Shown here: piece after piece, positions 35,069 to 46,780 of the stretch | Position numbering within the stretch: the stretch's first letter is position 1 | Layout of the letters: the number at the start of each line of letters is the position of its first letter | Assembly (NCBI GenBank): GCA_034769895.1 | Contig: CM068367.1 | Location: 120,937,927 to 121,001,926 of the forward strand | From: Magicicada septendecula | Lineage: Eukaryota > Arthropoda > Insecta > Hemiptera > Cicadidae | Direction of reading: 5' to 3' | Length of the DNA: 64,000 nt | The notes under the pieces: generated by a model | What the model was told of the DNA's origin: nothing | Seen by the model: only the letters and a program-made list of their open reading frames with translations | Databases searched by the model: none | Program-made: the position numbers and the translations under genes

Positions 35069-36792
35069 TATCTTTTTTATATTCACATAACAAAAACCGG
35101 CCCGTTGAAGTCGTATTACATATAAATCTGTGTTATATAGTAATAAATTACAATTTTTGTAACAATAATTATTTCGAAAACTTCCATATTTATTATTTAT
35201 AATTTACGTAATTTTTTCGTTTTTTTAAATCATTTCCCGAAGAGCGCTTGAATTTTATTGTTGACTACATGTTATGCGCTGAATGATTATAGAAAAAGGA
35301 AGAAACTAAATCGCCCAGACTTTAAAAACAAATCAAAATTTGTCATTGCTACTAGAAGCTAACAGAAATAAATAGCCTACAATGACACACAGAATCGTCA
35401 TTGTATGTAAAACCTGTAAAATTGGAAACGACTTGACGTTTTGTAGGTCGTAGATTATGAATATTCCGCATTACCGTAGATACCCCGCAAATATGTTCTG
35501 AAACAAACTTTCTCACAAAACTATACTTATCTTAAACAAACAAAATCTGAAGGCGCTAAAAATCAAACTAGTATAACCGGCAATTACGATGACATTTTAA
35601 AATAAAACGTACTTACCTAAAAGTCACTACTGCCACCACTGTATGTTGTACGATTCCGAGCGATCCGATACGGTCGGTTACCGCTTTCTAGCCAACTCTG
35701 TCAACACAAAACAAGACATATTTTTAGAAACTGATATTCGGGTCGATTTAATCCGGTTATAAATTTAAATATACACACCGATTAAGACACATATTTATTA
35801 TATTCAGGACAATAATTTAAAAAAAATTATAAACTCTTGAACGTGTTCATTACAATTTCAACGAAATTTTTAGGAGTACTGAAATGAACGAATCTTCACC
35901 AACTTATAGACGTAACATTTTCTACTTTATTACTATACGTAATCGAATCCGTGGTTTCTGTTTAAATGAGAGGACAGCGACCTCGCGAAGTTCGCAGAAT
36001 CAATCTGAACACAATGACAATCATACGTACCCTCATATGCAATAACCTACATTATTATTGTATAATATCGTAATTAATTCTAATTGAATCAATCGTTTGA
36101 CCTACATGCTTGACTTCGCTACTATTCACAGTTAACTTAATTTGTATACCTTGTGATTATACAATATAAATGTTAATTTTAAGTTACCATTATCTACTTA
36201 CATATGAAAATAATACGGTAAAACTCTTTTTTTTTAGTACTCGGGGGAATTAATCGCGCACGCGCGCGCGTGTGTGTGTGTGTGTGAGACAGCCGTAGAA
36301 ACAGAGTAACAGCCGGAGAGGAATTCAGCGAACGTTAATTACTTCGAACATTTTAGGAACTCAGGTTAAAAATAAAACGCAAATCTCATTCTCTTGTGCT
36401 TCCACTCGCGCTTCTGTCCTTTTCTCGTTGCATTCGCTAATCCTACACAACTTTCACACACACGCACATTCCGTTTAATCTTTTTACGTATCTCCCTGTG
36501 CGCCTATGTTACTCTGCCTCTTTTTCCACACGAACGTTTCACTGACATCCTCCACGTTTTCACTAGGCGCTGTAGTCGAAGCTAGTAGTAAACCTTTCCG
36601 TTGCACAGTGTTCGTTTTCTCCTGCATCAGAAGTGGAGAACTCTAATCCACCTGTTCAGAAGTAAATTTACCACTTCTTCCTGTACTGTATAAGGACATC
36701 AATGTTCAGGAGACAACATCTACCTAATTAGGTTATTCTTAAAATATTTAAAATTATGTTAAGTTTAATAACATATTGTTTAATCTAAATAT
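35069..36792. other. No gene recognised
   Basis: AT-rich spacer with a short CG/GT repeat at 36,255-36,287. A possible minus-strand 5' splice site (TTTTAG followed by GTAAGT, near 35,613) is not backed by any coding exon. Confidence 0.3.
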
Positions 36793-37373
36793 TTTACCCC
36801 ATTACAGAACATTATACAATTTGTCGGCTATCGCACCAGACCCCAGCTGTAATGTGTGTGTGCGTACATATTGCTGCTACTTTGAGATGAAAGACAATTA
36901 CGTGACACTTCTCACGCGTCAACAACCGAGGCTGTTCCCAGACTTCATCGGTCCGCGCGCACTGTGTTCAAGGCCTCACAAACAATTACGCTCTAGTGTT
37001 TTCTAGTAGTGTTGACGCGTAGTATGGATTATTCTGGAACACTTGTGCTATCTATTTAAACAACGATAGCTACCGCTTAGTTTCATTTTAAGTGGGGATG
37101 TATTCAAGTGAGGTTCGAGTTATTGTCGGGCGATTTACACAGTGCGTCTCAAGTGGTGTATTCGTGATTATAGTGCGGAATTCTTTACAGTTGACATTAT
37201 TATTTGTGTGGACAGATTAACCTGAATTATTGTACGAATACAATCTTGTTGGATAACTTGTTGATTTCAAACTGTTAGCTGAGATTAATTAAAGCTGGCG
37301 ATTAGTGACTTAATTGGTGTCTTGTATTTTGTTTTCCACTGTACCACACGACGATCAGTTAGACCATCGTACA
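36793..37373 (+). mobile_element. Solo LTR of the 529-bp family, diverged copy
   Basis: Colinear with the reverse complement of 62484-63012. The shared words, in order, are CATTACAGAACA, TGTGTGCGTAC, GCGCGCACTGTG, GCGTAGTATG, TTATTGTCGGGCGATT, ACACAGTGC, GTTGACATTATTATT, TTAGTGACTTAATTGGTGTC and TTGTATTTTGTTTTC. It ends TCGTACA at 37373. The start is TTTTACC instead of TGTTACG, so the left boundary is approximate, and ATAT on both sides may be the target duplication. No internal gene region is present. Confidence 0.65.
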
Positions 37374-37705
37374 ATATAAACTTACAATATATCGGTATGT
37401 ATACATACACTTCTTTGATTACATATATTGCAACACGATAGGTCGGGGGTCCGTACACGAAATTGCAAAGTTTTGGCTGAGCGATTACTGTATTACGTTT
37501 ATTGACAATGCTATTTTTAACACATAAAATTCATTGATGGTTCTCTTCATGAACTTTAAATATATATCACAATGAATTTCGTAATTTAAATTTAAGTAAA
37601 ATTTAGCTGTTTAAATTTATTAAATATCAAAGTTCAAAGTTCTTTAATGTAATTAACTTTATTAAAAATTTAACTAAAACAACCTTTTACACAAAAAATA
37701 CAATT

Positions 37706-37925
37706 GAAACATTTATCAAAAACAAGTTTTTTCAATTTTTACATAGAGTAACAGGAACACTATATTACTAGTCAAAAAATAATTAATGGCGTTCATAAAT
37801 ATTAGTCTTTACAATTACTTAAATGTCTTTAAAAGTTTTTTCTGTCTTTAAAATGTTCTTTTCTAAAACTTTAATGAAAATAATGTTTGAATATGGTTCA
37901 AAAAATGTTTCAAGAATCTAAGAAA
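37706..37925. repeat. Dispersed repeat, copy 2
   Basis: The partner of 33,390-33,610 in the same orientation, with small indels. No LINE frame was seen around it. Confidence 0.65.
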
Positions 37926-38642
37926 ATGGGAAAGGTGACAGTCTAGAATATACGACTCTGTATAGATATAAAACAGAGAAACCTGCAACTGGCATTGACG
38001 ACTTTGATAAATACGCTGTGAGTAGAAGTGTTTACAATGTCCCTAGGACTGAACATAGACTTCCCCTACCATAGCTAACAATGGAAAAAAATTGGGGAGA
38101 AAATTATACGTTGGTGATTTCACAAAGTGGCTAGACGTATTTTTTTTTTTTTAATAAGTGAATCATTTTGCAATCCCGTTTGCCTGCGATGTTTTGCAGC
38201 AACTGGCTCCAATGACTTTCCTTCACACCGACTGATTACTGCTGTAATCGGTGACTTACAATGGGCGGGAGAACTGTCGCCTGTCCATACATACTACACT
38301 GAGTAGTATATTTATCCAGTGGTGAATATAAATACAGTTTTTATGGAACACCAAATGTTATCAACCCTGTAACGACGAGAAAAATTACATAGCATTTCGT
38401 GGGAACCGAAGCCATTCGAGTCAACGCAGGAAGCACACTGACAGCTCCATGTATTCAGCTTAGTTCGACCCAGTTCACTGATACAGATCCATTTCAATAA
38501 TCTTTGTGTGCCACCTCAAAAGAAGAACACGGAATTCGCTATATTAAATATCAATTGCTGCTCGTTTCGTGAAACGAGAATAACAGGCAACTCTCTCACA
38601 TTTCTCACCCACATAAAGGAACTGTCTTTTGCTAGCACGTCC

Positions 38643-38643
<1 letters not shown>

Positions 38644-38733
<90 letters not shown>
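38644..38733. repeat. (TG)n microsatellite
   Basis: Forty-five perfect TG units. It generates C-V and H-T ORFs on the two strands that are artefacts. Confidence 0.95.
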
Positions 38734-38735
<2 letters not shown>

Positions 38736-38954
38736 GCAAGGGCTTGACGTCATTAGAAGCGCCCTTGCCTACACAGAATGTGTGTGTGTGTACACGAACT
38801 GGTAATATATCAACGAGAAGCCGTTGTTGACAAATGGACTGATTACAGATGGCGCTGTTGTTGCTACAGCTGTGGTGTTCGTGTGTTCTTTGAAAGCGCA
38901 AACTCTTTGATGCTAAATCGTTCACGAGCGCCCCCGCCCCCACACACACACATT

Positions 38955-41915
38955 ATAGTAAAAACAAATATATGGAGAGGAGTGAGTACGTCCTTCTTCA
39001 AGCCCCGCGATGGAAGCCAATTTATAGAAAAACAAGTATCGGGTGTAAGTAATGTGTATGTGTTGTAAACTGTCGGGCGTTACCTCCGCGCACTTTTGTT
39101 ACTTACTCTGTTGACTGGATCCTCTGCAGTGATGTAGTCCTGTAACACAACTTAAAACTATGCTTTTTGTGGGCGCCACTTGGAAACGTTTGTTCCAAGA
39201 AAAATTAAATGTGATTGATAAAATTTTTAAATCTACGAAAAAATTTAGAAAAAATCTACAAGTCAGTTTAGCTTTGAAAAATCAGTTAAGTTTAATGATT
39301 CTTTAAAAACAACAAACTAATCGTCTGAAGGACTATCATTCATAAAAATTATAAAATTGCAGAGAAAAAATTTTACAAGTTATTATTATTGACAATTTTA
39401 TATATGTCCAATCAAGTATCGGCTAGTATTTCAGATTCTGACTCAGTTGACAAGCATGAGTTTAATATGTGAAAAATCTTTACTCTCAGGACGTGACTCC
39501 TTTGAACTACCAAGACATATCAATTAGATGCCTTACAAGGAAAAAAACTAAGTGATTTGAAGGTGTATGTGTGGCGTGTAAAGTACAACTGTGTGATAAA
39601 TGTAACCAGGTAACAAATGACTTTAATTTTGGTAACTCACGTTCCAATGGTCGTTTATTCTCTCACTGGACACTTCCTTCGGGTGGTTTCTCAATCTCGC
39701 CTCTTCGGGTGTACACTGAATCTATTTAAAGTCAAATTTTGCGATCATTACTTTTTCCGCACTTTTTGTCAAAACGTTTGGCAGTAAAATCTCGTTCAAA
39801 CGCCGCCACTACGAATCATCTGTTTAGCGTTGATTCAGAAATCTGCCACCGCAGCGCTGATTCCCATGCAGTTTTGAGGAAGGCTTGGTGTATTGTTTTG
39901 TTTACGTTCGGGGAAATTATTTGTCACGTTAGTCAGTCAATGCGAACACAGCAGAATTCGTTCTCTATTTAAATGTTGGGACCCTCCTGGGCCGTCGACG
40001 TTCTGGCTGCGTGCTTTCTATTAAAATTTGCCGTATCGCTGCTCTATTTCAGCGATACTTTTTGGCGACTCTCGTTGAGGTTAAGTCAGTCGGGTATGTC
40101 TATGTACGGGAAAAAGCCTTCCTGCCGTGTCTTGTCGATTTCTCGCCTCTCGGTTTCGCCTTAGCTGCGTTGATCAGTGTTGTGTGAGATGCATCAGTTC
40201 TGGAGTTCAATCTTCAAGTGTTTTTGGGTCGAATTTGGTCTCGCTTTTATACTAAATCGGGATGACTGTTTTCGTCGACTTCCGGTATATTTGTGTAAAA
40301 ATTCTTTCTAGATTGTTCGAGAATAAACGAAATGGAATGTCATAGAACAATTTTCACTTCCGTAGAAGCTTTTAGAACGAATTTCTTATTCTTCATACAA
40401 TGGATATTTCAAAATTTACTCTGGTATTTATCAAACAGTTTCACATTAGTACTTACAATTTGTATGCCATTAATGTATTTAGATTCCTTGTTTTTTACTG
40501 AATCTAGCGATACTAAATATGATTGGTATCTAATTAACTTAAGTCTAATAAACATTACAATTTACAACCCTCACCTTGAGTTGTAGTCATTAAAAACTCA
40601 ATATTTATAACAAAAATTGTTGTGGAGTTATAAAGTTCCCTTCACAAGCTGGACATCTACTACTACTACTCTCCTACAACAAAATAAACAAATTTTAACA
40701 TCAATAAAACACAAATAAATACAATTTTATATGGCCTCTGCTCATGGCCTAGGTTCTTGTCAGTTTTCTAATACAATGATTAGTCTTTTTCCTTAATATA
40801 TGTATTATTTCACCACTATACACACAGAGTTTATTATTTTGTCTATCTTTTGTGATACCTGGTTACTTTGTACATATATTATATTTATCACAAGATGACA
40901 TAGCATCATTGATTGTCTTGAGATGTCATTTTTTATGGTGTGACAAATCTCACTCTAATTAGTTAAATTCTTTTAGAATTGACTTTACTTTCAACTGAGT
41001 TTGTTTCTTATTAAGGTATTCTGATGTATTGTACCTTTCTATCTTATTTTTGTTAGTATTATGTAAGTATTTTAGCCAGATCTGATTATTTTTGTACTGG
41101 ATAATTGGCTTCAGCCATACATGGTGTAAGTAAATATTTTGCTGACTTGACTATTACAATGTTAAAGTTGGTCAGGTATATTAGTATAGTTGCTTTATAT
41201 CATATTACAGCTTTCTAATACAGTTTGGTTGCGTTTTGGCAACATTAAATTCATAAATTATACAATATTAGATGCCTATTACATGTTTTTAGTTGACACT
41301 GTTTTTGGCTATTTTGGCTGCTTTTTATTCATTTGACAGCTTCCTTTATTTAAGATAAATTGTTCACTATTGTCTGCTTGACAATTACATATAGTTTTTA
41401 TTTAAATCTGATAATAATTAATTTTTTCATGAAATCTGGGTGTATGGTCTCAAATCCAACACATTAATATTTTTTTGTCATAACACATATACAATTTTTA
41501 TTTTAACTTAAACTCTTTCTAATAATGTATTTAAGTCATTTAATACATTTATTTTATTTACATCACATAATATAATGATGGATCATGTCCATTTATTCAC
41601 AAAAAATAGTTTTTAATACTATATTCATAGTTATAAAACTTAATAATTATTGACTTTATTCTGGTGGATTCTGACATTATTTCTCTCTCTTATAGTGTCT
41701 TATGGTTTTTTCACTCTTATTCACTTTAATAATATATATGGGGTTTTGTCTTAGTCATAGTTTGGTCGTTTTTTCAAGTTGATAGAAATAATTATTATAC
41801 AAAATTACACAATTTTTTGGGACTACTTGGGTTCGCTACTGTTCACTTCACTTTCCTCTTATGCTAACTTACTATATAAATGATTTCTTTTTATGGAACG
41901 TTCTGTGACGTTACA
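38955..41915 (-). repeat. 3' LTR of the Ty3/gypsy element
   Basis: Same sequence as 48795-51755 (offset 9840), except for about five substitutions: near 39,175 (G/A), 39,504 (G/C), 41,126 (G/A), 41,295 (G/A) and 41,406 (A/G). In element direction it begins TGTAACGTCACAG and ends TTTTTACTAT. The sense-strand ORFs of 77, 63 and 84 codons inside it are antisense to the element and lack motifs. The distal 1.2 kb is strongly T-rich on the plus strand. Confidence 0.95.
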
Positions 41916-41930
41916 TATGCCTCACCGTTA
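41916..41930 (-). other. Weak polypurine tract candidate
   Basis: Immediately upstream of the 3' LTR in element direction the sequence reads ACGGTGAGGCATA. It is purine-rich but short and interrupted. Its position is right for priming plus-strand synthesis, but the sequence alone would not identify it. Confidence 0.35.
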
Positions 41931-42593
41931 AAGTTGATAATTTTGGAAAAACATATCTTTGGTTTTGATGAAATTATCATCTCTATAATAACCTTTTATT
42001 AGCTTCTTTATATCTCATTCTTTTTTCTTATAATTAAATTCCTGTACTACTCCTTTAATATATTAATCCAACTCAATATTCCTAGTTCGTTCTTTGTCGT
42101 ATCCCCTATTCCTTTCCTTTTTACCTTGATGTTTTATAATTAATCTTTGATATAATTCCCTATCAATTCCCTAACTTACATAGAGGGTTGGGAGTCAGAG
42201 TGGCTTGCTATGGCATACATTCTCTGTCCCTTCCTGTCTATCACTACTGAAATCAGAGGCAACACATCCCTGTTCAGAAAATAATAATTGCACCTTTGCA
42301 ACAAATAATAATAATAATAATAAAAAAAAATACAATATTCAAAGATCATAGGCTCCTACACATAAATTCCCTTTCTTAAACTCTTCTGATTAATTCACAA
42401 TTATATTAATATATCGTTCTCCGCAGGTTAAATTATCGTTTAAAATCATTCAATGTTAATAGCTATATTCATATTCATCATTACCTCCTTATGTAACACA
42501 CTGTTTTCCTTTTTTTTTTTCATTTTTCATTTATCATTTCCATTTAGTATCAAATATATGACAGTATTTCTCCCTCTTTTCTCCTTTACTAAG

Positions 42594-43320
42594 TGTCCAT
42601 CTTGTAGTATTTATTTATAATAATCTCTCTCCTTCTCTAAGTACGGGTAAGCTGGTAAATATACGTTGACATGGCTATTGGAAATAAATCTTGCCTATGA
42701 TGGAATGTGTCCATCTCGTAATATTTATTAATAACAATCTCTCTCCTTCTATAAGTACGGGTAAGCTGGTAAATATACGTTGACATGGCTATTGGAAATA
42801 AATCTTGCCTATGGTGGAATGTGTCCTTCTCGTAATATTTATTAATAACAATCTCTCTCCTTCTATAAGTACGGGTAAGCTGGTAAATATACGTTGACAT
42901 GGCTATTGGAAATAAATCTTGCCTATGGTGGAATGTGTCCTTCTCGTAATATTTATTAATAACAATCTCTCTCCTTCTATAAGTACGGGTAAGCTGGTAA
43001 ATATACGTTGACATGGCTATTGGAAATAAATCTTGCCTATGGTGGAATGTGTCCTTCTCGTAATATTTATTAATAACAGTCTCTCTCCTTCTATAAGTAC
43101 GGGTAAGCTGGTAAATATACGTTGACATGGCTATTGGAAATAAATCTTGCCTATGGTGGAATGTGTCCTTCTCGTAATATTTATTAATAACAATCATTAT
43201 ACAATATTATTTATATTTATTTAAAAATCTCTACCTCCTTTCTAATTATGGCTAAGTTAAAAAATTCACGTTGACATGTTTAGTCAAGGTACCTTCTCTA
43301 TGGTGCTGTATTTGACTTGG
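42594..43320 (-). repeat. 114-bp tandem repeat array between pol and 3' LTR
   Basis: Five nearly identical units start at 42641, 42755, 42869, 42983 and 43097 (measured at GTACGGGTAA), each exactly 114 bases apart. A partial unit lies at the left edge. A clearly diverged sixth unit lies at about 43,200-43,320 (GGCTAAGTTAAAAAATTCACG). Because 114 is divisible by three, one minus-strand frame stays open for 186 codons as a 38-residue repeat. Unit differences are few, so the array expanded recently. It may be a non-coding minisatellite, as found near the polypurine tract of some LTR elements, or encode a repeated peptide. Confidence 0.9.
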
Positions 43321-43372
43321 GTCTTTGGTCATGGTACTTGGTTACTGATTGAGTATTCGACTTGCGATTTTT

Positions 43373-46300
43373 TTAATCATGGTACTTCTTTAATGAAGTC
43401 TGGTTATACGTTCCTTTTACCTTGTTCCTAATTGTGTCAGTTACCTCGTAGGTATTGTTTTTATTATCTCTGGTTATCGTGAAAGGCCCTGTATATAAGA
43501 GTAGCAATTTCCTCGTTATGCCTTGTATAGCACTGGGCAATTCTCTATTTTTAACTAACACCTTTTCACCTACCTCATATTTAATTGCCTTAGGCTGTGA
43601 TTTGATATATTTCTTCCGCTGCTGTTCCGTTTTTTCTAACACCTTATTATAAAATTTTGCCCCTTCAAATTGGTATGCGGGTTCGTCGGGAAAATTAATA
43701 ATTTCTTTTATCTCTCGTGGTGGGGGTCTTTCGAACATAACCGTGTATGGGGACATCTCGATGGTATTGTGATGCGAGAAATTGAGGAAATCCTCGGTAG
43801 AGGCTACATATTCATGCCATCTTTTCTGCTCGTTATGGCAGTATGTTCTCAGTAACCGTCCTACCTCCCTTAACACTCTCTCGGCTGGGTTACTATTCGG
43901 GTGATATACGGACGTCTTGTACGTTTTTATTCCGTGTTCTCCCAAGCTTTCCTTCCAAAGTTTTCCCCTAAACTGAGTACCGTGGTCCGTAATTATAGAA
44001 TACGGTCGGCCCACTTCCATTATATAACGCTGGATTATTATGTCTATTATTTTCCTGGTCGTTGCCCTAGTTACTGGGTATAGCTTTGTATACTTGCTAA
44101 AGTGGTCGAAAATGATTATGATAAATTTATATCGGTGTCTCCCACCGCTGCGTGGAAAGGGTCCGCAGATATCGAGAAATACCTTTTCCAATTTTTCGGT
44201 AGATAATATGGGTATCATGACCCCTTCCTTCCTCTCGTTATCACACTTTACTTTTTGACAAATATCGCACGACCGTATCGCCAGTTGCACTTTCTTATTC
44301 ATCCCCTTGATGTATGTTTGTTCTTCCAATGCCTTCCTCACTTTAAGGGCACCCATATGTCCGTACCTATCGTGATAGTCGATTATTAGCGGTCTCTCTA
44401 TCGCTGGTGGAATCACTAATTTCCAACTCTCCTGGTGCGGGGTATTCCTAATAAACAAAGTGTCGTCGTGTATACAATAAAATCTGTTTATGACCTCATT
44501 GCCTTCCTGTACCCTTTTTCTAATATCTCCTAATTTCGGATCGGCCTCTTGTTGTGACTTTATTTCGTGCAAAATATCTTTTAAATCCTCCCTGCTCTTA
44601 ATAATGTGATAAACCTTGGCTAATTGTTCCTTTTCGCCGTCAAAGGTTTGGTCTGGTATATTGACGCGAGATAAGACGTCGGCGGCTACGTTCTGTTTGC
44701 CGGGTATATATTCCCATGTGATATTGTACTCTTGCAAGGCCAAAACCCATCTAGTCAGCCTTCCATGGTTCAGTTTACAATGCTTTAAAAATGATATAGA
44801 TTTGTGGTCGCTTCTAACTGTTACGGGGTACCCTAATATATATGTCCTAAATTTACCGCATGCGAAAACTACACTCAACAGTTCTTTTTCGGTAGTATTG
44901 TAGTTTCTTTCGCAACTGTTCAGCACGCGGCTAGCAAAGCTAATTACTAAATGGTTACCGTCCTGATCTTCCTGATAGAGGGCTGCACCTAAACTCACGT
45001 TACTGGCATCGCAGTTTAGAAAAAATGGTTTTGTAAAGTCGGGATGATGCAACATTACGGTTTCTAAAAACTTTTCCTTTATGATATTGAGCACTCCATC
45101 TTGCTCTGGTCCCCAAGTCCATTTGTCTTTAGCTGATAACTGCTTTTGGAACCTGGCAGTTAATTCTGAGTAATTGGACCGAAACTTTCTGTAATAGTTG
45201 CAGATTCCTAAAAATGACTGCAGCTGTTTCCTATTCTTTGGGGTGGGGAACTTCTGTATGGCCTCTACCTTTTCCTTGGATGGAGTAATCCCTTGTTCTG
45301 TTAAATTAAATCCTAAAAATTTCACCTCATTTGCAATGAATTGGGACTTGTCTAATTTGAGGGTGATATTATTCTCCGATAATTTCTCTAACACCTGCTC
45401 AACCCTATTACAATGGTCGTCCCAATTCGCTGAAGTCACCAGTAGGTCGTCGACGTACACTGTCGTAAACTTCAGTACTTCCTGCCCCAATATTCTGTCC
45501 ATTATCTTTACAAACACCGCCACAGAATTTATTAAGCCAAAAGGTAACCGCTTAAACTGATAGTTTCTGCCCTCGAATATGAATGCCATATATTTCCTAC
45601 TATCAGGGTGGAGTTCTATCTGCCAGTATCCGCATACCGTATCCCATGAGCTTATATATCTGATTCCGTGGAACTTTTTTAATATCTCCTCTATCTCCCC
45701 AGGTGATGTGCGGTCGTTAACAATCATTTTGTTAATCTCCCTAGCATCGAGACATATACGTACCTTTCCGTTCTTTTTTGGCACCGCTATGATTGGGCTG
45801 GTAAAGGGTGAATGACTATACTCGATTATGTCGTCCTCTATCATCCTGTTCAATTCTTCCCTGACTTCGTTCTTTAGCGAGTATGCGATAGGGTACGATT
45901 TCCTGTTAAATTCCACCGGAGTTTTGAATTTTATGGTGCACTGATAATCTCTGGCTTTACCTGGAGCGTTCGAGAATATGTGTTTATAACGGTTGTATAC
46001 CTCGATTAATTGTTCCGCCTGTTTTTCGCTGATCAGACCCCTTGCTTTCGTCCTTTGGAAATCCCGTATTTCTTCTAATTTTTCTAACCACAACTCTGGG
46101 TTTTCCTCCTGATATAATGGCGTATTGATTGGACGATCGGTACAATAATAATGGTTCACTATCGCTTGATAAGGTGTATTGTCTCTACCACTTCCTTGGA
46201 CATCGATTAAATTATTGGTCCAAATCCCCTTGTTAGTCTTAAAAGTTATCACCTTACTTTCCAAATCTATCACAGCATTGTATGGCCTAAGTATATCGCA

Positions 46301-46780
46301 GCCTATTAGTATACTCATGGGTAAATTACTCGCCACTAATAACCCTATTGGTATTGTTACCCCATTACTAGTCATCTCTAATGACACCTGTTTCTTTATT
46401 GATTTATTTTGCCTCCCCGTTGCTCCGACTAAAACAATGTTATTTATCGGTAGAGTGGGTATTGGTAAATTACTATTTTGTTTAATCCGCTCTAACTCAA
46501 TGCTATCGATAAGTGACACATTTGACCCCGTGTCAATGAGTAGTATCGCTTCTAGGCCATTGATATATGCTTTAATCTGCACGATACTATTATTCCCTTG
46601 GTTGCTATTTTTAATGATATCGTCACCTTCTTCTAATAACTCCTCTCTAATATCCTTAAGGTAATTATTTATTCTTAATATAGTCCCGTCTTTGTCCTGT
46701 CTGTGTTCGTCGTTTGTCACCCCATAATATTGGTTCAGTGAAGGGCGGTTTTCCTTTTTCACTGCCGCGTTTAGTTTAAA
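43373..46780 (-). CDS. pol: Pol polyprotein (protease, reverse transcriptase, RNase H, integrase)
   Basis: One uninterrupted frame of about 1,135 codons, entered by -1 frameshift at 46774-46780. Numbered from the GTG at 46762: protease DTGS at 77-80; RT with LPFGL at 406-410 and catalytic YVDD at 436-439; RNase H acids at D585, E627, D652 and D695. Integrase has a zinc finger (H797, H802, C832, C835) and a catalytic triad D864, D926, E961 with exact DD35E spacing. All these catalytic residues are present, so the enzyme part looks functional. There is no chromodomain; the C-terminus ends in a GPF..T-type segment. The frame has no ATG of its own before the protease, which supports expression as a Gag-Pol fusion. 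Confidence 0.95.
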   Translation of the reverse strand, partial: FKLNAAVKKENRPSLNQYYGVTNDEHRQDKDGTILRINNYLKDIREELLEEGDDIIKNSNQGNNSIVQIKAYINGLEAILLIDTGSNVSLIDSIELERIKQNSNLPIPTLPINNIVLVGATGRQNKSIKKQVSLEMTSNGVTIPIGLLVASNLPMSILIGCDILRPYNAVIDLESKVITFKTNKGIWTNNLIDVQGSGRDNTPYQAIVNHYYCTDRPINTPLYQEENPELWLEKLEEIRDFQRTKARGLISEKQAEQLIEVYNRYKHIFSNAPGKARDYQCTIKFKTPVEFNRKSYPIAYSLKNEVREELNRMIEDDIIEYSHSPFTSPIIAVPKKNGKVRICLDAREINKMIVNDRTSPGEIEEILKKFHGIRYISSWDTVCGYWQIELHPDSRKYMAFIFEGRNYQFKRLPFGLINSVAVFVKIMDRILGQEVLKFTTVYVDDLLVTSANWDDHCNRVEQVLEKLSENNITLKLDKSQFIANEVKFLGFNLTEQGITPSKEKVEAIQKFPTPKNRKQLQSFLGICNYYRKFRSNYSELTARFQKQLSAKDKWTWGPEQDGVLNIIKEKFLETVMLHHPDFTKPFFLNCDASNVSLGAALYQEDQDGNHLVISFASRVLNSCERNYNTTEKELLSVVFACGKFRTYILGYPVTVRSDHKSISFLKHCKLNHGRLTRWVLALQEYNITWEYIPGKQNVAADVLSRVNIPDQTFDGEKEQLAKVYHIIKSREDLKDILHEIKSQQEADPKLGDIRKRVQEGNEVINRFYCIHDDTLFIRNTPHQESWKLVIPPAIERPLIIDYHDRYGHMGALKVRKALEEQTYIKGMNKKVQLAIRSCDICQKVKCDNERKEGVMIPILSTEKLEKVFLDICGPFPRSGGRHRYKFIIIIFDHFSKYTKLYPVTRATTRKIIDIIIQRYIMEVGRPYSIITDHGTQFRGKLWKESLGEHGIKTYKTSVYHPNSNPAERVLREVGRLLRTYCHNEQKRWHEYVASTEDFLNFSHHNTIEMSPYTVMFERPPPREIKEIINFPDEPAYQFEGAKFYNKVLEKTEQQRKKYIKSQPKAIKYEVGEKVLVKNRELPSAIQGITRKLLLLYTGPFTITRDNKNNTYEVTDTIRNKVKGTYNQTSLKKYHD
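46736..46764 (-). promoter_or_regulatory. Frameshift-stimulating hairpin
   Basis: On the minus strand CAGTGAA (46764-46758) pairs perfectly with TTCACTG (46742-46736) around a 15-base loop. It starts 9 nt after the slippery heptamer, within the range typical for stimulators. GCGG (46768-46765) just upstream could also pair with CCGC in the loop, giving a possible pseudoknot, but with no connecting base this is uncertain. Confidence 0.65.

Noticed and set aside
35590..35720. Possible minus-strand exon with a 5' splice site near 35,613
   Set aside because: A single GTAAGT without a recognisable coding segment or acceptor is not enough in AT-rich DNA.
39739..40586. Plus-strand ORFs of 77, 63 and 84 codons repeated identically at 49579-50426
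   Set aside because: They lie inside both LTRs, antisense to the element, and have no motif. Their duplication reflects LTR identity, not gene conservation.
41916..43372. Envelope gene between pol and the 3' LTR
   Set aside because: No signal peptide, transmembrane or fusion-like segment is apparent. The only long frame is the tandem repeat array.
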